Below, piece by piece: positions 51,873-61,155 of a stretch of 64,000 nucleotides of DNA (position 1 is the stretch's first letter; every line of letters begins with the position of its first letter). The stretch is from NCBI RefSeq assembly GCF_025490915.1, contig NZ_JANQBA010000013.1, forward strand, positions 1 to 64,000. The letters run 5' to 3'. This stretch comes from Lacticaseibacillus parakribbianus (GTDB taxonomy: Bacteria; Bacillota; Bacilli; Lactobacillales; Lactobacillaceae). Both the position numbers and the translations under genes were made by a program. Below the pieces are notes generated by a model. The model worked only from the letters and a program-made list of their open reading frames with translations, did no database searches and was not told where the DNA came from.

Positions 51873-52173
51873 GTTGCGCCTCCTTGGCGTCGCTACGCCG
51901 CGAACAAAGTTAATGATTTCACTAGCTCAGTGTATCATGCACCACGGGCGAGCGGTAGCCCCGGTTCACCGCGCCACCGCTGGGCCAGACGCCGCCGTAT
52001 TTTGAAGGCTGGTGCCGACCGCCGCCCGGCACCGCGGCCGGCATCCCGCGGCGGGGACCAACCGCGCCGCTGAGACCGGACACCGCCTACCATCTGTCCG
52101 TTGGCGGCACCGACCGCGACGGCTACACTGGTGGCTGTTAATGATCATCACTTCACATTACCGGAGGTTTCCC
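51873..52173. other. Divergent intergenic region with Fe-ADH promoter
   Basis: About 300 bp without a gene. TTGGCG (52101-52106) and TACACT (52124-52129), 17 bp apart, face the + strand Fe-ADH gene; a ribosome binding site GGAGG follows at 52162. The rest is GC-rich with short inverted repeats and no ORF I would trust. Confidence 0.6.
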
Positions 52174-53343
52174 ATGAAGACAAACTTTGATTTTCTGATG
52201 CCAAGCGTCAACTTCTTTGGCCCCGGCGTCATCGCCAAAATCGGTGAGCGAGCCCAGATGCTGAACATGCACCACCCCTTGATTGTCACCGACAAGTTCC
52301 TGCAGGGCGTTGCCAACGGCCCGGTTGCCCAGACCCTCGCCTCGCTGGACGCGGCCGGCATTACCTACGCCGTCTACAACGCGGTCGAGCCCAACCCCAA
52401 GGTTCGCAACATTCAGGCGGCCAAGGCGCTGTACCTGGCCGAACACTGCGACAGCATCATCACCGTCGGCGGCGGCTCGGCTCACGACACCGGCAAGGGG
52501 ACCGGCATCATTTTGACCAACGGCGACGACATAACCGCCTTGGCCGGCATCGAGACCCTGACGGCGGCGCTGCCACCGCTGATGGCCGTCAACACCACCG
52601 CCGGCACCGGCTCCGAGCTGACGCGCCACTGCGTCATCACCAACGAGGCCACGCACCTGAAGTTCGTGGTGGTGTCTTGGCGCAACATCCCGCTGGTGTC
52701 CTTCAACGACCCGGCCCTGCAGCTGGACGTGCCGGCCAAGCTGACCGCCGCCACCGGCATGGACGCCTACGTGCAGGCCATCGAGCCCTACGTGTCGCTC
52801 AACCGCAACCCGATCACCGACGCCCAGTGCCTGCAGGCGATTCGCCTGATTGAAAAGCACCTGCGGCCGGCCGTTGCCAACGGCCACGACCTGGTGGCTC
52901 GCACCGGTATGGTCGAGGCCGAGATGCTGGCCGGCATGGCCTTCAACAACGCCGACCTGGGCTACGTCCATGCGATGGCCCATCAGCTGGGCGGCCAGTA
53001 CGACGCGCCGCACGGGGTCTGCTGCGCCTTGCTGCTGCCAATTGTCGAGCAGTACAACCTGCTGGCCTGCCCGGATCGGTTTGCTTCGCTGGCCTTGGCC
53101 ATGGGTGAAAACACTGCGGGGTTGACCACGCGCGAGGCCGCGGAGCTGGCGATCCGCCACATGCGGCAGATGGCCCAAGACGTCGGCATTCCCGCTTCCA
53201 TCAAGGCCTTAGGGGCCAAGCCGGTGGACTTTCCACTGATGGCCGAGAACGCCTTGAAGGACGGCAACGCCTTCTCCAATCCGCGCAAAGGCACCAAGGA
53301 AGAGCTGATCGCGCTATTTCAGGCGGCCTACGACGCCGAATAA
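52174..53343 (+). CDS. Iron-containing alcohol dehydrogenase
   Basis: 389 residues, group III (FucO/DhaT) type. NAD-binding VGGGSAHDTGKG, AVNTTAGTGSELT, ATGMDAYVQAIE (metal Asp), and MAHQLGGQYDAPHG (metal His ligands). Reduces an aldehyde, such as lactaldehyde or 3-hydroxypropanal, with NADH. ATG 52174 after CCGGAGG. An aldo/keto reductase gene follows after 65 bp, and fucosidase lies downstream, which makes lactaldehyde from fucose a tempting but unproven substrate. Confidence 0.9.
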   Translation: MKTNFDFLMPSVNFFGPGVIAKIGERAQMLNMHHPLIVTDKFLQGVANGPVAQTLASLDAAGITYAVYNAVEPNPKVRNIQAAKALYLAEHCDSIITVGGGSAHDTGKGTGIILTNGDDITALAGIETLTAALPPLMAVNTTAGTGSELTRHCVITNEATHLKFVVVSWRNIPLVSFNDPALQLDVPAKLTAATGMDAYVQAIEPYVSLNRNPITDAQCLQAIRLIEKHLRPAVANGHDLVARTGMVEAEMLAGMAFNNADLGYVHAMAHQLGGQYDAPHGVCCALLLPIVEQYNLLACPDRFASLALAMGENTAGLTTREAAELAIRHMRQMAQDVGIPASIKALGAKPVDFPLMAENALKDGNAFSNPRKGTKEELIALFQAAYDAE

Positions 53344-53408
53344 TGTTCGCCAGGCCCTCCCACGCGAGGGCCGTTTTGGCTACAATCATCTCGAAGGGAG
53401 TGTGTGTG

Positions 53409-54251
53409 ATGAAAAATACGCAGTTAGCCGGCCGGAAGGTGCCGGCGATGGGCATCGGCACCTGGTACCTCGGCGAAGGCAGCCCGGCGCAAACCGAGCA
53501 GGAAATCGCGAGCCTGAGATGCGGCCTCGACCACGGTCTGTCCGTGATCGACACCGCCGAGATGTACGGCGACGGCGCCGCGGAAACCCTAGTCGGTGAC
53601 GCGATTCGCGGCTACAATCGCGACGACCTGGTCGTCGTCTCCAAGTTTTACCCCTGGCATGCGACCGCGGCCAAGATGAAGGTCGCCCTGGCCGGCAGCT
53701 TGCACCGCCTCGGCCTCGATTACCTCGACTTGTACCTGCTGCACTGGCGCGGCTCAACGCCGCTGCGCGAAACGCTTGCCGGGATGCAGGCACTGCAGCA
53801 GGCCGGCCTCATCCGGGCGTTCGGCGTCTCCAATCTCGATGTCGCAGACCTCAAGGAGCTGGCGGCCCTGCCCGGCGGCGATCAGATTCAGGCCAACGAG
53901 GTCCTTTACAACCTGCAGTCGCGCGGCATTGAGTACGACCTGATGCCTTACCAGGCCAAGCGCGGCATCGGCCTGATCGGCTACTCACCATTCGGCTCCG
54001 GGGCCGGTCGCTCGATTCGCCTGCCGCGCCAGGTTCAAGAAATCGCTCGGGCCAAGCACCTGAGCGACCACCAGCTGGTGCTGGCTTGGACCATGCGCGA
54101 CCACGTGCTGAGCATCCCCAAGGCGGCGACCCCGGCTCACATGACAGAAAACCTCGCCGCCCGAGACGTCACCTTCACCCCAGACGAATTGGCCAGCATC
54201 GACCGCGCCTTCCGCCGGCCAACCCACAAACAGCCGCTGGAGATGATATAA
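53409..54251 (+). CDS. Aldo/keto reductase
   Basis: 280 residues. VPAMGIGTWYLGEGSPAQ, SVIDTAEMYGDGAAE (catalytic Asp and Tyr), VVSKFYPWHA (Lys), DLYLLHWRGS (His), and the C-terminal IPKAATPAHMTENLA NADP-binding segment. AKR family, probably reducing sugar or keto-aldehyde substrates with NADPH. ATG 53409 after AAGGGAG. The stop codon abuts the repeat array directly. Confidence 0.9.
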   Translation: MKNTQLAGRKVPAMGIGTWYLGEGSPAQTEQEIASLRCGLDHGLSVIDTAEMYGDGAAETLVGDAIRGYNRDDLVVVSKFYPWHATAAKMKVALAGSLHRLGLDYLDLYLLHWRGSTPLRETLAGMQALQQAGLIRAFGVSNLDVADLKELAALPGGDQIQANEVLYNLQSRGIEYDLMPYQAKRGIGLIGYSPFGSGAGRSIRLPRQVQEIARAKHLSDHQLVLAWTMRDHVLSIPKAATPAHMTENLAARDVTFTPDELASIDRAFRRPTHKQPLEMI

Positions 54252-54930
54252 CCAGGGCGAAGCGGGGCGCTTAGGCGACCGGCTAGCGTGAGGCTGGCAG
54301 CTGAGCCGCACTTGGCCCAGGTGACGGCCTGAGCTAGCCGCGTCGCCGATGCCCCGCGTGGCCCGACGAGAACCAGGGCGAAGCCAGGCGCCTTTAGCGG
54401 GACGGGTAGCCTAGCCGTGGTGCTTGGGGCCCGGGCTTGGCCCCGAGTGCCGCGGCGTCGCTACCCGCTCCCGCGTTGCCTGGTGTAGCCCGACGAACCA
54501 GGGCGAAGCGGGGCGCTTAGGCGACCGGCTAGCGTGAGGCTGGCAGCTGGGCCGCACTTGGCCCAGGTGACGGCCTGAGCTAGACGCGTCGCCGATGCCC
54601 CGCGTAGCCCGACGAGGACCAGGGCGAAGCCAGGCGCCTTTAGCGGGACGGGTAGCCTAGCCGTGGTGCTTGGGGCCCGGGCTTGGCCCCGAGTGCCGCG
54701 GCGTCGCTACCCGCTCCCGCGTTGCCTGGCGTAGCCCGACGAACCAGGGCGAAGTGCCGCGCAGTTAGCCAGTCGGCCAACACAAGGCTAGACATTGGGC
54801 CGCACTTGGCCCAGTGGCTGGCCTTAGCTGGACGCACTGGCGTTGCGGCACGTAGCCCGACGAACCAGGGCGAAGCCGGACGCTTAGGCGACCGGCTAGC
54901 GTGAGGCTGGCGGCGGCGCGGCGCCTGGCC
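54252..54930. repeat. Structured intergenic repeat array, locus 2 (A-B-A-B-C-A' units)
   Basis: Units start at 54251 (A1, 121 bp), 54372 (B1, 125 bp), 54497 (A2, 121), 54618 (B2, 125), 54743 (C, 121) and 54864 (A', partial, to about 54930). All begin ACCAGGGCGAAG and full units end TAGCCCGACGA (A1 TGGCCCGACGA). Between these ends A, B and C differ strongly in sequence but keep the same nested stem: GGGC/GCCC, then a 7-bp stem (A: GCGGGGC/GCCCCGC; B2: GCCAGGC/GCCTGGC; C: GTGCCGC/GCGGCAC), then further pairing blocks up to a GGCC/GGCC apex. No ORF. Same family as 31833-32142. Confidence 0.95.
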
Positions 54931-54944
54931 CAAAAATGTCCCGT

Positions 54945-54971
54945 GCCCGAAACCGTTTTCTCTGGTACACT
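54945..54971 (+). promoter_or_regulatory. Fucosidase promoter with overlapping cre site
   Basis: A -10 hexamer TACACT (54966-54971) follows a cre-like CGAAACCGTTTTCT (54948-54961), which misses the TGNAANCGNTNNCW consensus only at the first base. CcpA binding would cover the promoter spacer, as expected for carbon catabolite repression. Confidence 0.6.
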
Positions 54972-54990
54972 GGTCGCGGAGGCGAAACTA

Positions 54991-56013
54991 ATGACTGACA
55001 ATGTATCTTGGTTCAAGCAGGCGAAGTACGGCATGATGATTCACTGGGGACTCTACTCGCTGTTGGGTGGGGCCTACCGCGGTCAGGCGGCCAGCGCCTA
55101 CGCGGAGTGGATTCAGTCCAAGCTCCAGATTCCGATTGCCAACTACGCGCAGCTGGCCAAGGGCTTCAACCCGCTGTGCTTCGACGCCGACCGCATCGTC
55201 GCGCTGGCGCAGGACTGTGGCATGTCTTACCTCGTGGTCACCGCCAAGCACCACGACGGCTTTGCGATGTACGACTCGGCCGTGTCCGACTACAACGTCG
55301 TGGCGCAAACGCCGTTTCACCGCGACGTGATCGGTGAGCTCGCCGCGGCCTGCCGCCGCGCCGGGCTGCGCTTTGGCTTGTACTACTCGCAGGACCTCGA
55401 CTGGCACGAGCCCAACGGCGGCGGTTACCTGAGCAACGACGTGGGCAACTCCGGCACCACCTGGGACAACAGCTGGGACTTTCCCGACACGCGGCGCAAG
55501 GATTTTGCCCAGTGCTTTTCCGCCAAAATTCTGCCGCAGGTCACGGAGCTGATGCAAAACTACGGCGACATCGCCACCGCCTGGTTCGACGTGCCGATGA
55601 CGCTGAGCAAGGCCCAAAGCCAGGCCCTGTACGACACGGTCAAGCGCCTGCAGCCCGACTGCCTGATCAACTCGCGGTTGGGCAACGGCCAGTACGACTA
55701 CGTGGTGCTCGGCGACAACGAGATTCCCCAGGCGATCGACCCGGCCGCCACCACCAACGTGGATTACAACGACATCGGTGGCTTCAAGCCGTCGCCGCTG
55801 GGGCTGTACGAATCCGCCGGCACGATGAACGACTCCTGGGGCTTCTCCTACCAGGACCACAACTGGAAAACGCCGCAGCAGCTGGCGACCACGCTGCAAC
55901 ACCTGAACGGCCTGGGCATCAACTACCTGCTTAACGTTGGCCTGGATCCCCTCGGTCGCGTGCCGCTTGAGGCCGAGTCTCGGCTGCGGGAGGCCGCGGC
56001 CCTGACGCGCTGA
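54991..56013 (+). CDS. GH29 alpha-L-fucosidase
   Basis: 340 residues, without signal peptide, so cytosolic. WFKQAKYGMMIHWGLYS, TAKHHDGFAMYDS (substrate-binding His pair) and AWFDVPM (nucleophile Asp) are GH29 landmarks; the C-terminal barrel end reads GINYLLNVGLDPLGRVP. It releases L-fucose from short glycans. At 340 residues it lacks the C-terminal beta domain of many GH29 enzymes. ATG 54991 after GGAGGCGAAAC. Confidence 0.9.
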   Translation: MTDNVSWFKQAKYGMMIHWGLYSLLGGAYRGQAASAYAEWIQSKLQIPIANYAQLAKGFNPLCFDADRIVALAQDCGMSYLVVTAKHHDGFAMYDSAVSDYNVVAQTPFHRDVIGELAAACRRAGLRFGLYYSQDLDWHEPNGGGYLSNDVGNSGTTWDNSWDFPDTRRKDFAQCFSAKILPQVTELMQNYGDIATAWFDVPMTLSKAQSQALYDTVKRLQPDCLINSRLGNGQYDYVVLGDNEIPQAIDPAATTNVDYNDIGGFKPSPLGLYESAGTMNDSWGFSYQDHNWKTPQQLATTLQHLNGLGINYLLNVGLDPLGRVPLEAESRLREAAALTR

Positions 56014-56022
56014 TGGCACCAC

Positions 56023-56073
56023 AAAGGCGCCGGTCCTGCTCGATTCTAGTCGAGCAAGCCGGCGCCTTTTTGG
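56023..56073. terminator. Bidirectional terminator between fucosidase and ABC genes
   Basis: AAAGGCGCCGG..TGCTCGA pairs with TCGAGCA..CCGGCGCCTTTTT. Confidence 0.88.
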
Positions 56074-56081
56074 TGCCGCTG

Positions 56082-58685
56082 CTACTCGGTGGCCTTGAGG
56101 GCCCCGATCATGTCGATGTGGCGCAGCTTGCGGTGCGTGACCGCCATCACGATGGCGGCAAAGCCAATCATCAGCGCCGTCGAGGCTGCAACCCCCGGCC
56201 AGTGAATGATCACCGGGAAAATGATCTGGGCGGTCGCCGCCTGGTGCAGGATGAAGGCCAACAGCCCCCAGCCGACGCCGTAGCCGGCCACGATGCCGAC
56301 CAGGGTCAACACGATGTTCTCGCGCATGATGTACATCGTCACCTCGCCGTCGTAAAAGCCCAGCACCTTGATGGTCGACAGTTCGCGGATGCGCTCGGAG
56401 ACGTTGATGTTGGTCAGGTTGTACAGCACGACGAAGGACAAGACCCCGGACAGCAGGATGAAAATGATCACCACCGGCACCATGGTCTGGGTCATGGTCT
56501 CAACGCTTGTCACCTGGTCGCTTGAGAAGCTGGTGCCAAGCGCCGCGTTGGCCGCCAGCAGCTGATGGGCCAGGCGATTTTGCTGCTTGGCGGTCGGCTT
56601 GGCCAGCCGCACGGCCAGCGTCGTGGTCACCGGCGCCTTGCCGAACGCCGCGCGGTAGGCCTTAGGGCTGAGGTAGGCGAAAACGCCCATGTAGTTTTGC
56701 GTCACCCCGGCGACCTTCAGTTTGGCCTGGTCGCCATCTGCGGTGGTGAAGGTCAGGTGGTCGCCGGCCTCAACCCCGAGGCCCGTGGCGATTTTTTGGC
56801 TAATCACCACGCCCTTGGCCGGCAGCTTGCGGCTCAGCGTGACGTAGCGGCCAAAACCCGCCGGGTCAAGCGGCGTGAACAAGTTGACCTCAGTTAGCAC
56901 CGTCGAATGGGCCTTGACCTTGCCGACCTGGGTGTTCAAGGCCGCGGCGCTTTGAAAGGCTGGGCTTTGGGCCAACACGCGCCGGGCCGCGGTCGCCTTG
57001 CCGGTGTGTTTCAGCGCCACCAAGGCATCGTAGTGGAACACGCCGCCGTACTGCGCGGTTGCGGTGCCGCCGATCGAGTCGCTGAGGCCAAAGCCGGTCA
57101 GCAAAAGCGCCGTGCCGCCGGCGATGCCGATGATCGTCATCACCATGCGGCTCTTGTAGCGAAACAAGTTGCGGTAGCTGACCTTCTGGTTGAAGCTCAG
57201 GCGCCGCCACAGCGGCCGAATGCGCTCAAGCCAGATGCGCTTGGCGGATTTCGGGGCCCGGGGCCGCATCAGGGCGGCCGGCTTCTCCTGCAGCTCGCGC
57301 GACACCACGACCACCGCGGCGCCGACCGTCGCCAGCAGCGAAAAGCCCAGTGCCAAGGCCCCGCTGCCCCACAGGACCGGCACGGTGACCACCATCGGGA
57401 TGCTGTTGTGGTAAAGCGAAATCACCAGCCGCGGCAGGCTCCAGTTGCCGATGACGGACCCTAGCACTGCGCCGATGGTACCGGCCATCAAGGCGTAGGT
57501 CACGTAATTCTTGGCAATCGCCCAGCGCGAGTAACCCAGCGCCTTGAACGTGCCGATCTGTCCCCGCGCCTCCTCGACCATCCGCGTGACGGTGGTGAAG
57601 GTGATTAAGGCGGCGATCAGGAAGAAGAACACCGGAAACACGTTGGCAATCGCCGCGATGCGATCCGAGGAGTCGGCGAAGGCGGCAAAGCCGGACAGAT
57701 CGGCTCGCGTCTGCCAAGTGTAGGTGGTGTGAATGCTGGCGGTGAGCTTGGCGCGGGCCGCCGTCAGCTTGGCCTGCGCCGCCTTCAGCTGCTTCTCCTG
57801 GGCGGTGAGCTCAGGCGTGGTGGTCAAGGTGCCGCGACTTTGGGTCACCACCTGCTGCTTAGCCGCCTTCAGCTTGGCTTGCGCCGCCTTCAGCGCCGAC
57901 TGCTTTTGCTCAAGCGGCGCGGCCGCCTGCTTGATTAGCGCCGCGTCGCGCTTGGGGGCTCGCTTGGCGAAAACCGCCTTGAGTTGCCGCAGCTTGGCGG
58001 CCACCTGCGTTTTGTACGGCTTACTGTAGGTGTTGTGGTCTTGAAGCCCCGCGAACCGCACATTCAGCAAGGTCGCCACGGCGAGCTTCAGCTGGGCCTC
58101 CGGCAGGTAGGCGAAGTAACGCACCGTGCCGTCGCCGATGTTGGCGGCGCCGCGGCTGGTGTTGTCGATGTAGGCCGGCGAATCGGCGAAGCCGACCACC
58201 TTGTAGGTGCGGCGGCGCAGCTTGGCGCTGGCCGGGAAGCGGTAGGTACCCCCCAGCTTAAAGTCGTACTCGGTTCGGGCGCGTTGATCCAGCACAATCT
58301 GGTCGGCCGCCCGAGGCAGGTGCCCCGCTCGCAGCGTCAGCTGGTTTTGGCTCAGGCCTTGGCGGTACCCGTACAAGGCGACCACGTTGTCGCCTTCTCC
58401 GATCGCGAACTTGAACTTCAGCGCCTCGGCGGTCGCGCCGCTCACCCGCTTAGCCGTGGCCACATCGGCCTTGGTGAAGCCGGTGGTCGACAGCAGCTGC
58501 ACATCGCTCAGCTTGGCATCTTGGACGGTCGCGCTCATCGAGTCGTTGAGCCCGGGGCCGGCCGCCTTCACGCCGACGAAAATCAACGTGCCGAGCAAAA
58601 TGATCAGGATGATGGCGATGAAGCGGCCACGGTTGGCGCGAATCTCGCGCCACATGTTCTTAGTCATCGGACGCATCGCAGTCAC
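56082..58685 (-). CDS. FtsX-type ABC transporter permease with large extracellular domain
   Basis: About 867 residues from GTG 58685, which overlaps the upstream ATPase stop (GTGA); ATG 58676 and 58667 are alternatives. One N-terminal helix (GRFIAIILIILLGTLIFVG), a long extracytoplasmic domain including a Lys/Ala/Gln coiled coil (residues ~250-310), three helices, a second extracytoplasmic domain, then three more helices with two FtsX signatures. MacB/BceB-like family exporting peptides or lipids, or acting in resistance. Paired with the ATPase; divergent TetR gene is the likely regulator. Confidence 0.88.
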   Translation of the reverse strand: MTAMRPMTKNMWREIRANRGRFIAIILIILLGTLIFVGVKAAGPGLNDSMSATVQDAKLSDVQLLSTTGFTKADVATAKRVSGATAEALKFKFAIGEGDNVVALYGYRQGLSQNQLTLRAGHLPRAADQIVLDQRARTEYDFKLGGTYRFPASAKLRRRTYKVVGFADSPAYIDNTSRGAANIGDGTVRYFAYLPEAQLKLAVATLLNVRFAGLQDHNTYSKPYKTQVAAKLRQLKAVFAKRAPKRDAALIKQAAAPLEQKQSALKAAQAKLKAAKQQVVTQSRGTLTTTPELTAQEKQLKAAQAKLTAARAKLTASIHTTYTWQTRADLSGFAAFADSSDRIAAIANVFPVFFFLIAALITFTTVTRMVEEARGQIGTFKALGYSRWAIAKNYVTYALMAGTIGAVLGSVIGNWSLPRLVISLYHNSIPMVVTVPVLWGSGALALGFSLLATVGAAVVVVSRELQEKPAALMRPRAPKSAKRIWLERIRPLWRRLSFNQKVSYRNLFRYKSRMVMTIIGIAGGTALLLTGFGLSDSIGGTATAQYGGVFHYDALVALKHTGKATAARRVLAQSPAFQSAAALNTQVGKVKAHSTVLTEVNLFTPLDPAGFGRYVTLSRKLPAKGVVISQKIATGLGVEAGDHLTFTTADGDQAKLKVAGVTQNYMGVFAYLSPKAYRAAFGKAPVTTTLAVRLAKPTAKQQNRLAHQLLAANAALGTSFSSDQVTSVETMTQTMVPVVIIFILLSGVLSFVVLYNLTNINVSERIRELSTIKVLGFYDGEVTMYIMRENIVLTLVGIVAGYGVGWGLLAFILHQAATAQIIFPVIIHWPGVAASTALMIGFAAIVMAVTHRKLRHIDMIGALKATE

Positions 58686-59383
58686 CACGCAATCTCTTCA
58701 ACCGGCGTCGGGTGGGGGTTGTCGATCACCTCGCGAACCCGGGCGTCGTTGATGTGAATCACGCGGTCGGCCATCTTGGCCAGGGCCGCGTTGTGGGTGA
58801 TGATCAGAACCGTTTTGCCGTCCTTGCGGCTGGCCGCCTGCAACAGCCCCAGCACCTGCTTGCCGGTTTCGTAATCCAGGGCCCCGGTCGGCTCATCGCA
58901 CAACAGCAGCTTGGGGTTCTTGGCCAAGGCCCGGGCGATGGCCACGCGCTGCTGCTCACCACCGGACAGCTGCGAGGGAAAATTATCCAGCCGGTTGCCC
59001 AGCCCGACTTCCCGCAGCGTGGTCTCGGCGTCCAAGGCGTCTTTGACGATCGAGTTGGCCATCTCCACGTTTTCCTTGGTCGTGAGGTTGGGAATCAGGT
59101 TGTAGAACTGAAAGACAAAGCCGACCTGCTCGCGGCGGTAGGTGGTCAGCTGGCGGTCGTTGAACCGGGCAATGTCGACCCCGTCGATCACGACCTGGCC
59201 GGACGTCGGGGTGTCCATGCCGCCCAGAATGTTCAAGACGGTCGACTTACCGGCGCCGCTGGGGCCGAGAATGACCGTCAGCTGCCCCGCCTCGCAGTTG
59301 AACGACAGGTCGTGGTTGGCGATGATCTCGGTTTCACCCATCTGGTACCGCTTGAATTCGTTACGTACTTCGATATAACTCAC
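58682..59383 (-). CDS. ABC transporter ATP-binding protein (LolD/MacB type)
   Basis: 233 residues. Walker [11 protein letters not shown]-loop [12 protein letters not shown], signature [15 protein letters not shown], Walker [16 protein letters not shown] 59383 follows GGAGGCTAATC. First gene of the exporter operon. Confidence 0.93.
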   Translation of the reverse strand: MSYIEVRNEFKRYQMGETEIIANHDLSFNCEAGQLTVILGPSGAGKSTVLNILGGMDTPTSGQVVIDGVDIARFNDRQLTTYRREQVGFVFQFYNLIPNLTTKENVEMANSIVKDALDAETTLREVGLGNRLDNFPSQLSGGEQQRVAIARALAKNPKLLLCDEPTGALDYETGKQVLGLLQAASRKDGKTVLIITHNAALAKMADRVIHINDARVREVIDNPHPTPVEEIAW

Positions 59384-59416
59384 GATTAGCCTCCATTAAC
59401 CAGACACATTGTTGGT

Positions 59417-59429
59417 ATAATGACATTAT
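59417..59429. promoter_or_regulatory. Putative TetR operator between divergent genes
   Basis: ATAATGACATTAT is a perfect 13-bp palindrome overlapping a TATAAT hexamer (59416-59421) in the 160-bp gap between the TetR and ABC genes. It is placed to control both directions. Confidence 0.65.
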
Positions 59430-59545
59430 GCAAGACTGGCCGGCCGGGTACAACCAGCAATTCCGGCCGCCGTGTCATGAATTGAACACACTACACCCAA
59501 TCTGTCTGTTTCGGCGGCACCGCCGCCACCCCAAGGAGGCGTCTC

Positions 59546-60082
59546 ATGGTCGGCACCAAAAACAATCGCCGCACTCAATACACCAAGCAGCGGCTGCGCG
59601 ACGCCATGGTGTCACTGTTGGCCACCCAGCCGTTGGCCAAAATCACGGTCACCCAGCTTTGCGCCGTGGCCGACGTGAACCGCGGCACGTTTTACGCGCA
59701 TTACCAAGATCCTACTGACTTGTTCCACGCCATCGAGGCCGACCTGATTGCCACCATCCGTCCCCTCTTGAGTGACCGACCGCTGCCGGACTGGCTGCCG
59801 CAGGTGCTGGCGGTAATCGCCAAGGAAGAGGCGGCGACGCAGATCATCATCCGCAACCTCGACGACTCGCCGCTTTTGCAGGCCATCCTGGCCCCGATTC
59901 GCCAACGCACCCTGGCGGAGTACCAGCACCTGTTTCACGAGGACGACCCGGCGGTGCTCAACTACTACTTCGAGTTTTGCCTCAGCGGCGCGGTGCGGGT
60001 GATCACCAGCTGGCTGCGCGGTGGCGCCAAAGAGACGCCGGCGCAGATTGCCGCGGTGATTGGCAACCTGTCGCCGCTGTGA
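59546..60082 (+). CDS. TetR-family regulator of the divergent ABC exporter
   Basis: 178 residues. HTH: RRTQYTKQRLRDAMVSLLAT...ITVTQLCAVADVNRGTFYAHYQDPTDL. The C-terminal ligand domain resembles the TetR_C_7/DhaS group. ATG 59546 after CAAGGAGG. Likely represses the ABC operon and itself through the palindrome at 59417. Confidence 0.88.
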   Translation: MVGTKNNRRTQYTKQRLRDAMVSLLATQPLAKITVTQLCAVADVNRGTFYAHYQDPTDLFHAIEADLIATIRPLLSDRPLPDWLPQVLAVIAKEEAATQIIIRNLDDSPLLQAILAPIRQRTLAEYQHLFHEDDPAVLNYYFEFCLSGAVRVITSWLRGGAKETPAQIAAVIGNLSPL

Positions 60083-60164
60083 GCGTCTGACTCGCGCCGA
60101 CCACGACCAAGCGGGTACAATAAAGAAGATTGGACCCCTCACCCACGGAAAGGAGCACCGCGTC

Positions 60165-60713
60165 ATGCTAACAACTGTTGGAATCATCGTCGGCAGCCTG
60201 CGCCGCGACTCGTACACCCGCAAGGTCGCGACGGCCTTTGCTGCCTTGCTGCCCGAACACGTCACCGTGAAGTGGCTGCAGATTGCCGACCTGCCGCTTT
60301 ACAACGAGGACCTCGAAACCACCCCGCCGCCCGAGGCTTGGACCGTGCTGCGCCGGGCGGCGGCCGACTGCGACGGCGTGCTGTTTTTCACCCCCGAGTA
60401 CAACCGCTCGGTGCCCGCCGCGTTGAAAAACGCGCTGGACGTCGGCTCACGCCCGTACGGCGAGAACGTCTGGGCCCACAAGCCGGCGCTTGTCGTCAGC
60501 GTCTCGCCCGGCGCCATCGGCGGCTTCGGCGCCAACCACCACCTGCGCCAGTCGCTGACCTTCCTGGACATGCCGACGCTGCAGCAGCCCGAAGCCTACA
60601 TCGGCAACGTCACCAAGCTGATGGACGGCACGGATCAATTCGTGCCGGCCACCAGTGACTACTTCAAGCAGATTCTCAGCCAGTACCTGAGCTTCGCCGC
60701 AAAGCTCAGCTGA
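60165..60713 (+). CDS. NAD(P)H-dependent FMN reductase
   Basis: 182 residues. GIIVGSLRRDSYTRKVA is the FMN phosphate loop, FFTPEYNRSVPAALKNALD the isoalloxazine-binding motif, and PGAIGGFGANHHLRQ follows, as in YhdA/azoreductase-like NADPH:FMN reductases. ATG 60165 after GGAAAGGAG. Monocistronic. Confidence 0.92.
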   Translation: MLTTVGIIVGSLRRDSYTRKVATAFAALLPEHVTVKWLQIADLPLYNEDLETTPPPEAWTVLRRAAADCDGVLFFTPEYNRSVPAALKNALDVGSRPYGENVWAHKPALVVSVSPGAIGGFGANHHLRQSLTFLDMPTLQQPEAYIGNVTKLMDGTDQFVPATSDYFKQILSQYLSFAAKLS

Positions 60714-60720
60714 CCTGCAC

Positions 60721-60775
60721 AAAACACGGCACCGCCACCGCACTCATTGCGTGAGTGCGGGGCGGTGCCGTGTTT
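60721..60775 (+). terminator. Terminator of the FMN reductase gene
   Basis: AAAACACGGCACCGCC..CGCACTCA pairs with TGAGTGCG..GGCGGTGCCGTGTTT. Confidence 0.85.
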
Positions 60776-60920
60776 GCTTGTGGCCGGCCGACGCTTGGCG
60801 TTGGCGAGCCTCGAAGCGCAATGCGGAAGCGGCCAGCGCCGCACCGCGAGTGGACTAAAGCCCAGACCCAGCACCGTTGCGGCGCTACCCGCTAAGATCG
60901 CCGGCCTGCGCTCTGGGCAC

Positions 60921-60946
60921 AAAAAAACCGCCATCACTGGCGGTTT
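60921..60946 (-). terminator. Terminator of the cold shock gene
   Basis: On the minus strand AAACCGCC-AGTGAT-GGCGGTTTTTTT. Confidence 0.88.
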
Positions 60947-60954
60947 CCTTTGTC

Positions 60955-61155
60955 TTACAGCTTGTTGACGTTAGCCGCCTGTGGGCCGCGGTCGGACTGT
61001 TCAACGTCGAAGCTTACGGCTTGGCCTTCGTCGAGGGTCTTGTAGCCGTCACCCTGGATAGCGGAGAAGTGAACGAAAACGTCCTTGCCGTCTTCACCAG
61101 TGATGAAGCCGTAACCCTTGTCAGCGTTGAACCATTTAACTGTACCTTGTTGCAT
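60955..61155 (-). CDS. Cold shock protein
   Basis: 66 residues. RNP1 KGYGFI and RNP2 DVFVHFSAI; start [13 protein letters not shown]. Single-stranded RNA chaperone. ATG 61155 after AAGGAGATTC. A -10 TATACT at 61271-61276 (minus) would give a leader of about 110 nt, as usual for csp genes whose 5'UTR is cold-responsive. Confidence 0.95.
   Translation of the reverse strand: MQQGTVKWFNADKGYGFITGEDGKDVFVHFSAIQGDGYKTLDEGQAVSFDVEQSDRGPQAANVNKL

Noticed and set aside
54252-54930. CRISPR array
   Set aside because: The units are directly adjacent at 121-125 bp, without short identical repeats and unique spacers, and no cas genes are near.
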